NCBI RefSeq assembly: GCF_018531145.1
Contig: NZ_JAHDSZ010000002.1
Location: 114,158 to 178,157, forward strand
DNA length: 64,000 nt
Reading direction: 5' to 3'
From: Canibacter zhuwentaonis
GTDB taxonomy: Bacteria; Actinomycetota; Actinomycetes; Actinomycetales; Microbacteriaceae
The position numbers and the translations under genes were made by a program. Positions within the stretch are counted from its first letter, which is position 1. Each line of letters opens with the position of its first letter. The notes under the pieces were generated by a model. That model searched no databases. It had not been told where the DNA came from and was given only the letters and a program-made list of their open reading frames with translations. Positions 8,488 through 17,657 of this stretch are shown in pieces.

Positions 8488-10170
8488 ATGGCTGAATATA
8501 TTTATCAAATGGTGCGTGCGCGCAAAGCTCACGGAGATAAAGTGATCCTTGACGATGTGACGATGTCATTTTTCCCCGGCGCAAAAATTGGCATGGTTGG
8601 TCCTAACGGAGCCGGTAAGTCGACTATTCTGAAAATAATGGCGGGGCTTGACACTCCTTCTAACGGCGAGGCTAAACTGACCCCGGGATTCTCCGTGGGT
8701 ATTCTAATGCAGGAGCCGGAGCTTGACGAAGATAAAACCGTGCTTGAAAACGTGCAGCTGGCCGTTGCTGAAACAAAGGCTAAAATCGACCGTTTTAATG
8801 AGATCAGCGCAGAGCTTGCTAATCCTGATGCTGATTACGACGCGCTCTTGCCCGAGATGGGCGAGCTGCAAGAGCAGATTGACGCGCTTGATGCCTGGGA
8901 TCTTGACAATCAGCTGGAGCAGGCGATGGATGCCCTGCGGTGTCCGCCCTCAGAAGAAAAAGTTAGTGTGCTATCAGGCGGCGAAAAACGCCGTGTTGCG
9001 TTGTGTAAACTGCTGCTAGAAAAACCGGATCTGCTCCTGCTTGACGAGCCCACTAATCACCTTGACGCGGAGAGTGTGCTCTGGTTAGAGCAGCACCTGC
9101 AAAAATATCCGGGCGCAATTATTGCGATCACACACGACAGGTACTTCCTGGATCATGTTGCCGAGTGGATTGCCGAAGTGGATCGTGGTCGTCTTTATCC
9201 TTACGAGGGTAACTATTCAACCTATCTGGAAAAGAAAGCGGAACGCCTTGAGGTGCAGGGGCGTAAAGACGTTAAACTGCACAAGCGTTTGAAAGATGAG
9301 CTGGAATGGGTGCGGTCTAACTCTAAGGGACGGCAGGCTAAATCAAAAGCTCGTCTGGCGCGTTACGAAGAAATGGCTGTGGAGGCTGAGCGCACTCGGA
9401 AGCTAGACTTTGAAGAGATTCAGATTCCGCCAGGACCGCGTCTTGGCGGAATTGTGCTCGAGGCAAACAACCTACAAAAAGGTTTTGGAGAGCGTACGCT
9501 GATTGACGGGCTGAGTTTCTCTCTGCCGCGCAACGGCATTGTGGGCATTATTGGCCCTAACGGCGTTGGTAAAACGACTCTTTTTAAAACGATTGTGGGC
9601 ATTGAGGAACTCGACGGCGGCGAGCTGAAAATCGGTGAAACCGTGAAACTCAGTTACGTGGATCAGAGCCGTGCCGGAATTGATCCTAAAAAAACAGTGT
9701 GGGAGGTTGTTTCAGACGGTCTTGATTATATTCAGGTTGGAAATGTTGAAATTCCATCCCGCGCGTATGTCTCAAGTTTTGGTTTTAAAGGGCCTGACCA
9801 GCAGAAACCATCGGGTGTGTTATCAGGAGGTGAGCGTAACAGGCTAAACCTTGCGCTTACTCTGAAGCAGGGCGGTAACCTGCTGTTGCTTGACGAGCCG
9901 ACTAACGACCTTGACGTTGAAACGCTTGCAAGCCTTGAGAACGCTCTTTTGGAGTTCCCCGGCTGTGCTGTGGTTATCACACACGACAGGTGGTTTCTAG
10001 ACAGAATAGCGACGCACATTCTCGCCTATGAGGGCACCCTCGAAAACCCAGCATCCTGGTACTGGTACGAGGGTAACTTTGAAGGCTACGAGAAGAATAA
10101 GATCGAACGTCTTGGTGCCGATGCTGCTAAACCATCACGCATGACATACCGCAAACTCACGCGCGATTAA
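8488..10170 (+). CDS. ettA: Energy-dependent translational throttle protein EttA (ABC-F ATPase)
   Basis: Soluble ABC-F protein with two nucleotide-binding domains; it binds the ribosomal E site and gates early elongation according to ATP/ADP. Its 560 residues match EttA length. The first Walker A GPNGAGKST is near residue 37, with signature LSGGEKRR near 162 and LLLDEPTNHLD after it. The charged inter-domain linker (PtIM region) contains LHKRLKDELEWVRSN. The second domain has GPNGVGKTT near 356, LSGGERNR and LLLDEPTNDLD. It has no membrane segments. A strong hairpin follows the gene. Confidence 0.96.
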   Translation: MAEYIYQMVRARKAHGDKVILDDVTMSFFPGAKIGMVGPNGAGKSTILKIMAGLDTPSNGEAKLTPGFSVGILMQEPELDEDKTVLENVQLAVAETKAKIDRFNEISAELANPDADYDALLPEMGELQEQIDALDAWDLDNQLEQAMDALRCPPSEEKVSVLSGGEKRRVALCKLLLEKPDLLLLDEPTNHLDAESVLWLEQHLQKYPGAIIAITHDRYFLDHVAEWIAEVDRGRLYPYEGNYSTYLEKKAERLEVQGRKDVKLHKRLKDELEWVRSNSKGRQAKSKARLARYEEMAVEAERTRKLDFEEIQIPPGPRLGGIVLEANNLQKGFGERTLIDGLSFSLPRNGIVGIIGPNGVGKTTLFKTIVGIEELDGGELKIGETVKLSYVDQSRAGIDPKKTVWEVVSDGLDYIQVGNVEIPSRAYVSSFGFKGPDQQKPSGVLSGGERNRLNLALTLKQGGNLLLLDEPTNDLDVETLASLENALLEFPGCAVVITHDRWFLDRIATHILAYEGTLENPASWYWYEGNFEGYEKNKIERLGADAAKPSRMTYRKLTRD

Positions 10171-10228
10171 TGGATGTTGATCGCACGCTGGCAGGTTGCG
10201 TAAGCTAGACGCTAAAGAATAGCGCGCA

Positions 10229-10311
10229 CCGATTTTAATGCGGTAAGGCGTATTAAAACCGGGCTGTAAAACTGGGTTGTTGTAGTTTAATAATACAGCT
10301 TACCAGTTTTA
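10229..10311. terminator. Two hairpins between convergent ettA and hydrolase genes
   Basis: A first hairpin at 10229-10262 has 14-base arms (CCGATTTTAATGCG against CGTATTAAAACCGG) with one mismatch and one G-T pair around GTAAGG. A second at 10267-10311 has perfect arms TAAAACTGG and CCAGTTTTA, whose A/T-rich ends give a T-run on both strands. Placement between two convergent genes fits bidirectional termination. Confidence 0.7.
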
Positions 10312-10319
10312 TATTGCGG

Positions 10320-11150
10320 CTAGTTACTGTTTGCATTGATGTGTTCGTGGATTAGGCGGTCAAACTCTGTGGGGTTGTCAGCGTGTACCCAGTGTCCAGC
10401 ATTCGGAACTGTAACGGACACAGTGTTAGGAAAAAGAAGCTGCATAACGTTAAAATCATCGGGTTTAATATAGTTCGATTTTTCCCCCGCAAGCCACAGC
10501 ACAGGGCCGTTAAAAACAGCCCCTGCTGGCGCATTAAAGCCCATAATCGAGTCAAGATTATCTCGCAGCAATTGCAAGTTTGCCTGCCAATAAAAACCGT
10601 TGCCAGTTTTTCGCGCCAGGTTCTGCAGCAGAAAAGTGCGCACCGCAGCATCTGGAATACCGACCTGTAGCAGCTGATCCGCTGCAGCACGACTCTCTAG
10701 AGACGCCAGGTCTAGAGCCAGCAGTTTATCAATGAGCCGCACGAAATAATTCTCACTATTGGGGCGGTGCGTGGGCGCAATATCAACAATGATCAGTGAT
10801 TTAATAAGCTCAGGGTGCAGCAGCGCAATAAACATTGCAGCCTTACCGCCCATCGAGTGCCCGAGCATATGGATTTTGCCGCGAGCCGCCTCAAAAGCCG
10901 GGTGTTCTTTAACGGCCGCAACTATTAGCTCGGCTGTTTCCAGATAGCTAAACTCGCTTGTCCAGCTCGACTCGGCGTGGTTGGGCATATCGATCAGGAG
11001 TGAGTTTGAGAGCGATCTGAGCTCTTTTGCGTGCTGCATAAAGTTGCGTCCTCGCCCCAGCAGACCGTGCACAAAAACTGTTAGCTCTGCGCGCTCCCCC
11101 GCGATAAAAGTTGTTTTCACCCCGGTTTTATTGCTTGTGTTTGCCAACAT
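10320..11150 (-). CDS. Alpha/beta-fold hydrolase (esterase-like)
   Basis: About 276 residues of alpha/beta hydrolase fold. The oxyanion region VFVHGLLGRGRNF comes near residue 25. GHSMGGKAAM is the nucleophile elbow with the catalytic Ser, IIVDIAPTHRP follows it, and a terminal PNAGHWVHADNP supplies the catalytic His. The pattern fits the YbfF-type esterase branch; the substrate is unknown. ATG at 11150 is preferred because GAAGGA sits six bases upstream; the in-frame TTG at 11171 is not. It lies three codons downstream of tesB on the same strand, so the two are probably co-transcribed. Confidence 0.85.
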   Translation of the reverse strand: MLANTSNKTGVKTTFIAGERAELTVFVHGLLGRGRNFMQHAKELRSLSNSLLIDMPNHAESSWTSEFSYLETAELIVAAVKEHPAFEAARGKIHMLGHSMGGKAAMFIALLHPELIKSLIIVDIAPTHRPNSENYFVRLIDKLLALDLASLESRAAADQLLQVGIPDAAVRTFLLQNLARKTGNGFYWQANLQLLRDNLDSIMGFNAPAGAVFNGPVLWLAGEKSNYIKPDDFNVMQLLFPNTVSVTVPNAGHWVHADNPTEFDRLIHEHINANSN

Positions 11151-11173
11151 CGATTTTCCTTCTGTAGCCAAGC

Positions 11174-12034
11174 CTACGGCAGGCGCAGCATTACTTCCTG
11201 CGCGGCTGAGGCAACCAGGACGCCCTGCTCGTTATAAAACTTACCCTGCGTGAGAGCCCTGCCGTGCCCGGCATTCACGGTGTGCAACTCGTACAGCAAC
11301 CACTCATTAACGTTGAAATCGGAGTGAAACCACACTGCAAAATCTAGGCTCGCGCATTTCATTCCGGGGGTGAGCCACGATCTACCAAATCCGCGCAGCG
11401 CGGGTTCCATGAACAGGTAGTCGCTAACATAAATGAGTGCAGCCCGATGCAGCAGGGCGCTCTCTGGCAGTGCTGCTATTGTTTTAATCCACACGTGCTG
11501 TGTTGTTTGCTGCTTGGGCACAGACTGCATAACATCGCCTTCAACATAGCGAAAATCAAAGGGGCGCGTGAGTATATCCGCGCCTGCGGGCAGGTGGGAT
11601 AGGTGTCGGTAGGTGTCGCGCAGCGATGGTATCTCGGTGGGCGCAGTAAGCGTGCTCAAATCAAAACTGTCACTGAATGATTCGCCATCTGTTGGGCGTT
11701 GGTGCGACGCGATCATTGACATAATCGGCACATCACCCTGATACCCCTGGGCGCGCCGGGTAGCAAAAGTGCCGCCGGTGAAAATTTCTTCCACGTTAAA
11801 CGCGGTCTGTTTTGAAGCGTCACCGGGGCGCATAAAATAGCCGTGCAGCGAGTGCATACGGTGCTCTTCAGAGACTGTGAGACCGGTGGCGTAGGCGGCC
11901 TGCGCCATGATTTGCCCGCCAAAACTGCGACCCGTCGCACCCTCTGGCGTGCCGCCGATAAAGCTGTTCGCAGGCGAATCCGCGCCATATGATTGCAGTG
12001 TTAAAAGCCTGGCAAGATTTATGGGTTGTGTCAT
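11174..12034 (-). CDS. tesB: Acyl-CoA thioesterase II (TesB family)
   Basis: Hydrolyses acyl-CoA to free fatty acid and CoA. The 286 residues form a double hotdog, the normal TesB size. The first hotdog contains RSFGGQIMAQA and HSLHGYFMRPGD. The second contains LDFAVWFHSDF, LYELHTVNAGHGRALTQG and ASAAQEVMLR. By family comparison the catalytic Asp, Thr and Gln lie in LDFAV, the HTVN region and AAQE. The downstream hydrolase begins 23 bp later, which suggests a two-gene lipid or thioester unit. Confidence 0.92.
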   Translation of the reverse strand: MTQPINLARLLTLQSYGADSPANSFIGGTPEGATGRSFGGQIMAQAAYATGLTVSEEHRMHSLHGYFMRPGDASKQTAFNVEEIFTGGTFATRRAQGYQGDVPIMSMIASHQRPTDGESFSDSFDLSTLTAPTEIPSLRDTYRHLSHLPAGADILTRPFDFRYVEGDVMQSVPKQQTTQHVWIKTIAALPESALLHRAALIYVSDYLFMEPALRGFGRSWLTPGMKCASLDFAVWFHSDFNVNEWLLYELHTVNAGHGRALTQGKFYNEQGVLVASAAQEVMLRLP

Positions 12035-12413
12035 TGATTCCTCCGTGCAGTATTCTAGCGAAGTTACCAGAGTAGTTCCTACCTGCTCGTAGTGTTAATT
12101 AGAATCCGCAGAAAAACGCAATAACTTTAAGGTTAAGCGCCTAAATAAGGTGCGCAATTTGTATGCCGGTGTGCTAATATTAAAACACTTTTAGCCTGCC
12201 TTAACTTCGGCTGGGAGTAGACCGTATCTTGATTTAGATGTAAAGGATCGTGTCGATGCTTAGATCATTCAAATTTATTAGAGTAGTTGCTGAGCTGTTT
12301 TCCCGGTCGTTTAATCATGCGCGGCGGTAAAGGCGAAAATATAACTGCTTTTGGGGTGCGCTGGGTCTCGTATTGGGCGATGTTTGCTGAGCTATTGTAC
12401 GGAATGCGGCAGT
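12035..12413. other. Gene-poor gap between tesB and the restriction module
   Basis: This 379-bp gap between divergently read units is where promoters for both should lie. I see no convincing sigma-70 pair. Two tiny + strand ORFs are visible. One is at 12256-12330 (24 residues, starting MLRSFKFIRVVAELFSR, with AAGGA 11 bases before its ATG). The other is at 12317-12421 (34 residues, starting MRGGKGENITAFG), and its end overlaps the start of the 12414 gene. Either could be a leader peptide or a small controller, but neither resembles a known C-protein. No repeats or transposase remains are visible. Confidence 0.35.
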
Positions 12414-13388
12414 ATGACTAGCTTAGATTTTTTCAAACGGGTTTTCCCTGAAGATTTGGATGAGCAGTTTTTAGCGGATCAGTATCCTGATGTGCTGCGC
12501 ACGCTGCTGCTTGATCGCTCTGCAGGGCGTAATATTTTGTGGGCAACTGACGATTACAAAGATTTAAGTCAAATGCACCAGGGGCAGGCGGAGATTACGT
12601 TTGCTGCTATTACCGGCGAGTATGCCGGCGTTATTGCGCCGCGAGTAGATAAGCCTGCAAAAGTGCAAGCTGAGCGCACAAAAAGGAAAGCTGAGGTGTT
12701 TACACCCTCCTGGGTTTGTAATTTGCAAAATAACCTGGTTGACGAGGTGTGGTTTGGTCGTCCTGATGTTTTTAACCGTGCTTCTGAAAAAACCTGGGTT
12801 GCAACGACTGGTAAGATAGATTTTTCAGAGGAGTCTTCTCGTTCTTGGAAGGTCTATGTCGACGAGAACCGTCTAGAGATTACCTGCGGCGAAGCTCCTT
12901 ACCTGGTGAGTAGATATGACACCACCAGCGGAGAGAAGATTCCGCTTGGTGAGCGTATCGGACTGTTGGATCGCAAGCTGCGAGTGGTTTCTGAGAATGT
13001 TGATAATGAACAAGAGTGGCTGAAGTGGTCACAGCGAGCTTTTGAAGCTACTTATGGGTTTGAATATCAAGGAGATTCTCTTTTGTTAGCAAGAGAGAAT
13101 CTGTTAGCTTCTTACGGAGATTATATGCTGGCATCATTAGATCGATTCCCCACAGCGGGGGAGTTGAAGCGGATCGCCGTTATTTTATCTTGGAATCTGT
13201 GGCAGATGGATGGGCTGACTGGTTTTCCTCCCTATAGTGATGCCGCATACTATGAACAGCAGCAAAACACACTTGATCTTTTTGAGATCGAAAGCTCTCC
13301 GCTTCCTGTTCCTTGCCACATTAGAGATTGGCGAGCGAAAAAAACACATACTTTTAATAGCTTGTTGTCTGAGCGGAGACAAAAATGA
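12414..13388 (+). CDS. Restriction-module subunit with methyltransferase-like motifs (subunit-M-like)
   Basis: A 324-residue protein. Residues 93-116 (AEVFTPSWVCNLQNNL) match motif X of N6-adenine methyltransferases. Residues 155-190 hold the conserved block ITCGEAPYLVSRYD followed by RIGLLDRKLRVV. YGFEYQGDSLLLARENLL follows at 214-231 and QMDGLTGFPPYS at 264-275. There is no canonical motif I or NPPY catalytic site, so it is probably a helper subunit, not a complete methyltransferase. I recall similar proteins labelled restriction endonuclease subunit M next to large helicase-methyltransferases. Its stop overlaps the next start by 4 bp (ATGA). Codon use is AT-richer than the neighbours, which suggests transfer. 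Confidence 0.7.
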   Translation: MTSLDFFKRVFPEDLDEQFLADQYPDVLRTLLLDRSAGRNILWATDDYKDLSQMHQGQAEITFAAITGEYAGVIAPRVDKPAKVQAERTKRKAEVFTPSWVCNLQNNLVDEVWFGRPDVFNRASEKTWVATTGKIDFSEESSRSWKVYVDENRLEITCGEAPYLVSRYDTTSGEKIPLGERIGLLDRKLRVVSENVDNEQEWLKWSQRAFEATYGFEYQGDSLLLARENLLASYGDYMLASLDRFPTAGELKRIAVILSWNLWQMDGLTGFPPYSDAAYYEQQQNTLDLFEIESSPLPVPCHIRDWRAKKTHTFNSLLSERRQK

Positions 13389-16300
13389 AACAGGTAGATA
13401 ACATTGAACTGCTTGACAATCTAATATTTGGCCGCGCAACACCGCATATCTACGCGTTTCAGACGGGCACGATCCCAAACTATCTAAAGGTTGGTGATAC
13501 ATATCGTCCTGTGAGTGTTCGCTTGAAAGAGTGGAAGCGAAAGTTCCCGGATTTAACAAAAGAGTACGAACATAAAGCAACAGTTGCTGATGACGTGTAT
13601 TTTCGTGACCACGCTGTGCACTATTATTTAGAAGTTATGCTCGAGAAAGAGCGTCTTCAGCCAGAACAGTTACCTGAAAATGCGGCATACTATAGCAGAG
13701 AGTTCTTCAAAGAAGTGTTGCCTGTTCAAATTGAAGATGCTATAGGCGATATCCATAATCAATATAGCGCTAAAAACCCTACGTATTCTTATTATAAGAC
13801 TAGTCAACGGTTGGCAGTGACCGTGCATTATGAGCGCGGTGATGTATGGGAACTACGCCCTAATCAGCAAGACGCTGTTAATAATTTTGTGAAGGCTGTT
13901 AAGACTGGTCGCACGAATTTGTTGATGTATGCTGTTATGCGTTTCGGTAAATCTTTCACCTCTTTGGCTTGTGCTAAAGCTATTAATGCGAAAACTGTAT
14001 TGATTGTTTCAGCTAAGGCTGATGTGCGTGAGGAATGGCAGAAAAATGTTGAGAGACCGGGAAATTTTATTGGGTATAAATTCTTAAGTTCTCAGGATTT
14101 GTTAGCAAATTACAACATCGTTTCCGATATCCATGCTCAAGATGAAACTGCCGTTATATTTTTAACTTTACAGGATCTACAAGGATCTGAGATCAAAGCA
14201 AAGCACGCTCAAATTTTTGAAAACAATATTGATTTGCTCGTTGTCGATGAGACACACTTTGGGGCGCGCGCTGGCAGCTATGGTGCGATTTTACGTACGG
14301 TGCAACATTCCGAGGAGAAGTATTTAAAAGAGGATTCTAAGATCCTTCGTAAACAAGAAGACGACCGGGTATCCCTAGACGCTGCTACTGATCAGCTAAA
14401 AGAGCTTAAAGCTAAGATCCGTTTGCATCTTTCTGGTACTCCGTATCGTATTTTAATGGGTTCAGAGTTTGAATCGCAAGACATCATCTCTTTTGTCCAA
14501 TTTACTGACATTGCTAGTGCGAAAGAGACTTGGGATGAGCAAAACATAGACAATGATGATGCTGAAGAATGGGATAACCCGTATTTTGGCTTCCCGCAGA
14601 TGATTCGCTTTGCGTTCCATCCTAGTCAACGGGCAGTTGAGAAAATGGAGGATTTAAAGAAAGACGGAGTTAACCTAGCTTTGTCTGCGCTATTGAAGCC
14701 AAAGTCCATAAAAAAGGACAACAAAACAAAACTGCATCAGCAATTTGAACATGAGATTGAGGTCTTAGATTTTCTGCGAGTTATTGACGGGAGTGCAAAC
14801 GACTCTAAACTTTTAGGGTTTTTGGATTATGAAAAAATAAAACAGGGTCAGATGTGTCGCCATATGGTGATGGTTTTGCCGTATTGCGCTTCTTGTGATG
14901 CTCTAGAAAAGCTCATTGCTGATAATAGGATGGATTTTAAGAATCTTTGCCAATACGAAATATTGAACATCTCAGGCGTTGACGGTTCTCGTGTATTCCG
15001 TACAGCTAGAGATATTCAAGCTCGTATTGCAGAGCTTGAAACCCGTGGCAAAAAAACGCTTACCTTAACGGTAAATCGTATGCTGACTGGATCAACTGTT
15101 GAGCAATGGGACACTATGCTCTACCTTAAAGATACTGCTAGTCCACAAGAATATGACCAGGCAATTTTTCGTTTGCAAAATCAATACGTACGAGAACTAA
15201 GCGATGGTAAGAAAATCATTAAGGAGTGTCTAAAACCGCAAACTCTTTTGGTTGATTTCGATCCGTATCGTCTCTTTGCTATGCAAGAGCAAAAATCCCT
15301 TATATATAATGCAAATACCGAGAAAAATGGAAATGCGCACTTGCGAGAACGTATTGCAAGCGAGCTGCGCATTTCTCCTATAATTATCATTAATCATAAC
15401 AGGCTAGAACAAGTTCAAGCAGCTGATATTTTACGTGCAGTGAACAAATACAACAATTCACGCTCTATTGCGGATGAAGTGCTCGACTTGCCCGTTGATT
15501 TAAGTGTTTTGAGCGATGATAATCTACGCCGAGTTATAGAATCTCAAAACCCTTTCGGCTCAAGAGGTGGACTCACCCTAGAAGCACATGAAAGTGATAT
15601 GCCGGGAACAGACCTTGATATTCCCAGTAAAGAAGAAACAAACCAGAAGGATGACTCTAAACTCCACTCTTTGTCAGTGCTACAACCTGTGCTGCTAGAT
15701 CGCAGTAGGGAAGTTAGAGACTTAGAAAATAAAATCCGAACTTACTATCAACGAATTTTATTCTTTGCGTTTCTTTGCTCTGAATCAGTAAAATCTCTGG
15801 ACGATGTTTTGGAAAACTTGGCACAAGAAAAGCATAAAAGGTTAGCTTGCAATCTCGGTATTAATAAACGAGACGTACGGGCGTTACGAGATTCTTTGAA
15901 CGCCTTTAAGTTAAGCGCGTTGGACTATAAAATCCAAAATATTTCTACATTGGCAACAGATGAAAGCTTGAGCCCTTTGGAGCGTGCAACAACCTCGCTG
16001 GCAAAGTTCAGTCGGATGTCTGCTTCGGAAATTATTACGCCTCTGAAAATTGCGGATGATATGGTTGGCTTACTACCAGAAGACCAGTTGCGGAAGTCAG
16101 TTGAATCGGGTGAAAAACTGCTTGATATCGCTTCAAAGTCAGGAGAATATGCTGTTGCATTAGTTAAACGATTAAAAAGTTTAGGGTTTGAAATCGACGA
16201 CATCAAAGATAGTATCTATGCGATTCCAACCTCAGGTGTTGCCTATGAGTTTACGCAGCGATTTTATGAAATCCTGGGTTTGAACACAGCGTGTATTGCA

Positions 16301-17473
16301 AGCAAGTTTACCAGTTATAATCTTCTTGACATCAAAACAAAAACTGAGGAGGTTGATTATGCAAAGATCAAAGATATTCTCAGCCAGAATAAGCCCTTTG
16401 CTGATGTTGCTATAGAAGACAATCCTGAAGGATGTGACAGCGTGCAATTCGGAACAGTTATTGGAAATCCGCCTTATCAAAAAAGCCTTCAAAGGACGAG
16501 TGATAAACAAATCTACCCAGATTTTATGGAAATTGGTTACAATATTTCAGGTGTAGCTTGTTTTATTTCCCCCGGTAGATTCCTGTTTAACGCTGGCAAA
16601 ACAGCAAAGAACTGGAACGAAAAAATGCTAAATGACCCTCATTTAGCCGTCCCCATGTACGAACCTTTGGCAAGCAAAGTTTTTCCTAACACAGGCTTTA
16701 AGGGCGGTATCGCCATAACTCTTCGCCTTGAAAATGTAAACCTTGGTGCAATAGGCACTTATACGTCTTTCCCAGAATTGAACTCAATCGTTCAAAAGGT
16801 GAAATCTGCAGCCGATTTTACTTCATGGATGCAAGATATTCATTTGCAGCAAAAGTTTAACCTTGAAAAACTCTATGAAGATTACCCTGAGGCGCGCTCG
16901 TTGGTGGGCAGTAGCGGGAGAGAGCGGAGACTAACCACCGGCATTTTTCAGCAACTTGAGGTGTTTTCTGATGCTCCAAGATCTGATAGAGATCTTAGAA
17001 TATTGGGTTTGATAAACAATAAAAGAGTTTGGAAATACATTCCAGCAAAGTATATTTCAGATCACCCGAATACTTTCTCTTATAAAGTAATTGTTCCCAA
17101 ATCTAATGGTTCCGGTTCTCTTGGAGAAGCGTTAAGCACACCCCTAATCGGGGAACCCCTAATCGGGGAACCCCTAATCGGGGTTACCCAGTCTTTTATA
17201 ACTTTTGGAAGTTATCCTTCGGAAGAAATCTCTGCCCGTGCTCTGTCATATCTAAAGACTAAAATGTGTAGAGTGTTGCTCGGAAGCCTTAAAGTCACTC
17301 AGGATAATAATCAACCAACTTGGGCAAATGTTCCTGCGCAAAATTTTGCAGAACATCTCGATATTAACTGGAACTGTACAATCAAAGAACTTGATCAACA
17401 GCTTTACACGAAATATGCTTTGAGTGAAAAAGAAATTGAGTTTATCGAGAAAAATGTAAGAGAGATGGAGTGA
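13385..17473 (+). CDS. GIY-YIG-like nuclease / SF2 helicase / N6-adenine methyltransferase fusion
   Basis: A 1362-residue multidomain protein. Residues 20-110 resemble a GIY-YIG/T5orf172 nuclease: HIYAF at 21-25, YLKVGDTYRP at 33-42 and Arg46 in VRLKEW. Helicase motifs follow: RPNQQDAV (158), a degenerate Walker A MRFGKS (185-190), DETH (288-291), LSGTPY (~350), NRMLTGSTVEQWD (~564) and DQAIFRLQNQ (~592). The methyltransferase has motif X EIITPLKIAD (~882), motif I LLDIASKSGEYA (~912) and catalytic NPPYQ (~1028). The C-terminal ~300 residues should recognise DNA. The domain set matches ATP-dependent single-chain restriction-modification enzymes of the Type ISP or IIG kind, but with an N-terminal GIY-YIG-type nuclease and an obligate-looking partner. 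AT-rich relative to its flanks. Confidence 0.8.
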   Translation: MKQVDNIELLDNLIFGRATPHIYAFQTGTIPNYLKVGDTYRPVSVRLKEWKRKFPDLTKEYEHKATVADDVYFRDHAVHYYLEVMLEKERLQPEQLPENAAYYSREFFKEVLPVQIEDAIGDIHNQYSAKNPTYSYYKTSQRLAVTVHYERGDVWELRPNQQDAVNNFVKAVKTGRTNLLMYAVMRFGKSFTSLACAKAINAKTVLIVSAKADVREEWQKNVERPGNFIGYKFLSSQDLLANYNIVSDIHAQDETAVIFLTLQDLQGSEIKAKHAQIFENNIDLLVVDETHFGARAGSYGAILRTVQHSEEKYLKEDSKILRKQEDDRVSLDAATDQLKELKAKIRLHLSGTPYRILMGSEFESQDIISFVQFTDIASAKETWDEQNIDNDDAEEWDNPYFGFPQMIRFAFHPSQRAVEKMEDLKKDGVNLALSALLKPKSIKKDNKTKLHQQFEHEIEVLDFLRVIDGSANDSKLLGFLDYEKIKQGQMCRHMVMVLPYCASCDALEKLIADNRMDFKNLCQYEILNISGVDGSRVFRTARDIQARIAELETRGKKTLTLTVNRMLTGSTVEQWDTMLYLKDTASPQEYDQAIFRLQNQYVRELSDGKKIIKECLKPQTLLVDFDPYRLFAMQEQKSLIYNANTEKNGNAHLRERIASELRISPIIIINHNRLEQVQAADILRAVNKYNNSRSIADEVLDLPVDLSVLSDDNLRRVIESQNPFGSRGGLTLEAHESDMPGTDLDIPSKEETNQKDDSKLHSLSVLQPVLLDRSREVRDLENKIRTYYQRILFFAFLCSESVKSLDDVLENLAQEKHKRLACNLGINKRDVRALRDSLNAFKLSALDYKIQNISTLATDESLSPLERATTSLAKFSRMSASEIITPLKIADDMVGLLPEDQLRKSVESGEKLLDIASKSGEYAVALVKRLKSLGFEIDDIKDSIYAIPTSGVAYEFTQRFYEILGLNTACIASKFTSYNLLDIKTKTEEVDYAKIKDILSQNKPFADVAIEDNPEGCDSVQFGTVIGNPPYQKSLQRTSDKQIYPDFMEIGYNISGVACFISPGRFLFNAGKTAKNWNEKMLNDPHLAVPMYEPLASKVFPNTGFKGGIAITLRLENVNLGAIGTYTSFPELNSIVQKVKSAADFTSWMQDIHLQQKFNLEKLYEDYPEARSLVGSSGRERRLTTGIFQQLEVFSDAPRSDRDLRILGLINNKRVWKYIPAKYISDHPNTFSYKVIVPKSNGSGSLGEALSTPLIGEPLIGEPLIGVTQSFITFGSYPSEEISARALSYLKTKMCRVLLGSLKVTQDNNQPTWANVPAQNFAEHLDINWNCTIKELDQQLYTKYALSEKEIEFIEKNVREME
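17141..17185 (+). repeat. Three in-frame 15-bp tandem repeats in the methyltransferase C-terminal region
   Basis: The unit CCCCTAATCGGGGAA occurs three times head to tail; the last copy ends TT instead of AA. It encodes PLIGE-PLIGE-PLIGV near residues 1253-1267 of the 13385 gene. A change in copy number would keep the reading frame and add or remove five residues. Its position in the presumed target-recognition region resembles the spacer repeats of Type I HsdS subunits, where copy number changes specificity. Confidence 0.85.
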
Positions 17474-17657
17474 CGGGAACTACGTAGACTCAATTCGCCC
17501 TGGATAATAAGACATTTTGCCCTCGTTAAAAATTATTCTCTAGGTCGTTGTTGAATTATGTTGACCCGTTTTTCGTGCTTATTCTTCTAGAGGCTCGAAA
17601 GGTAACTTTTCGCGCTGAGAAAATATCGAATGCGGTTTAGCGTGCTATCGCACTAGA

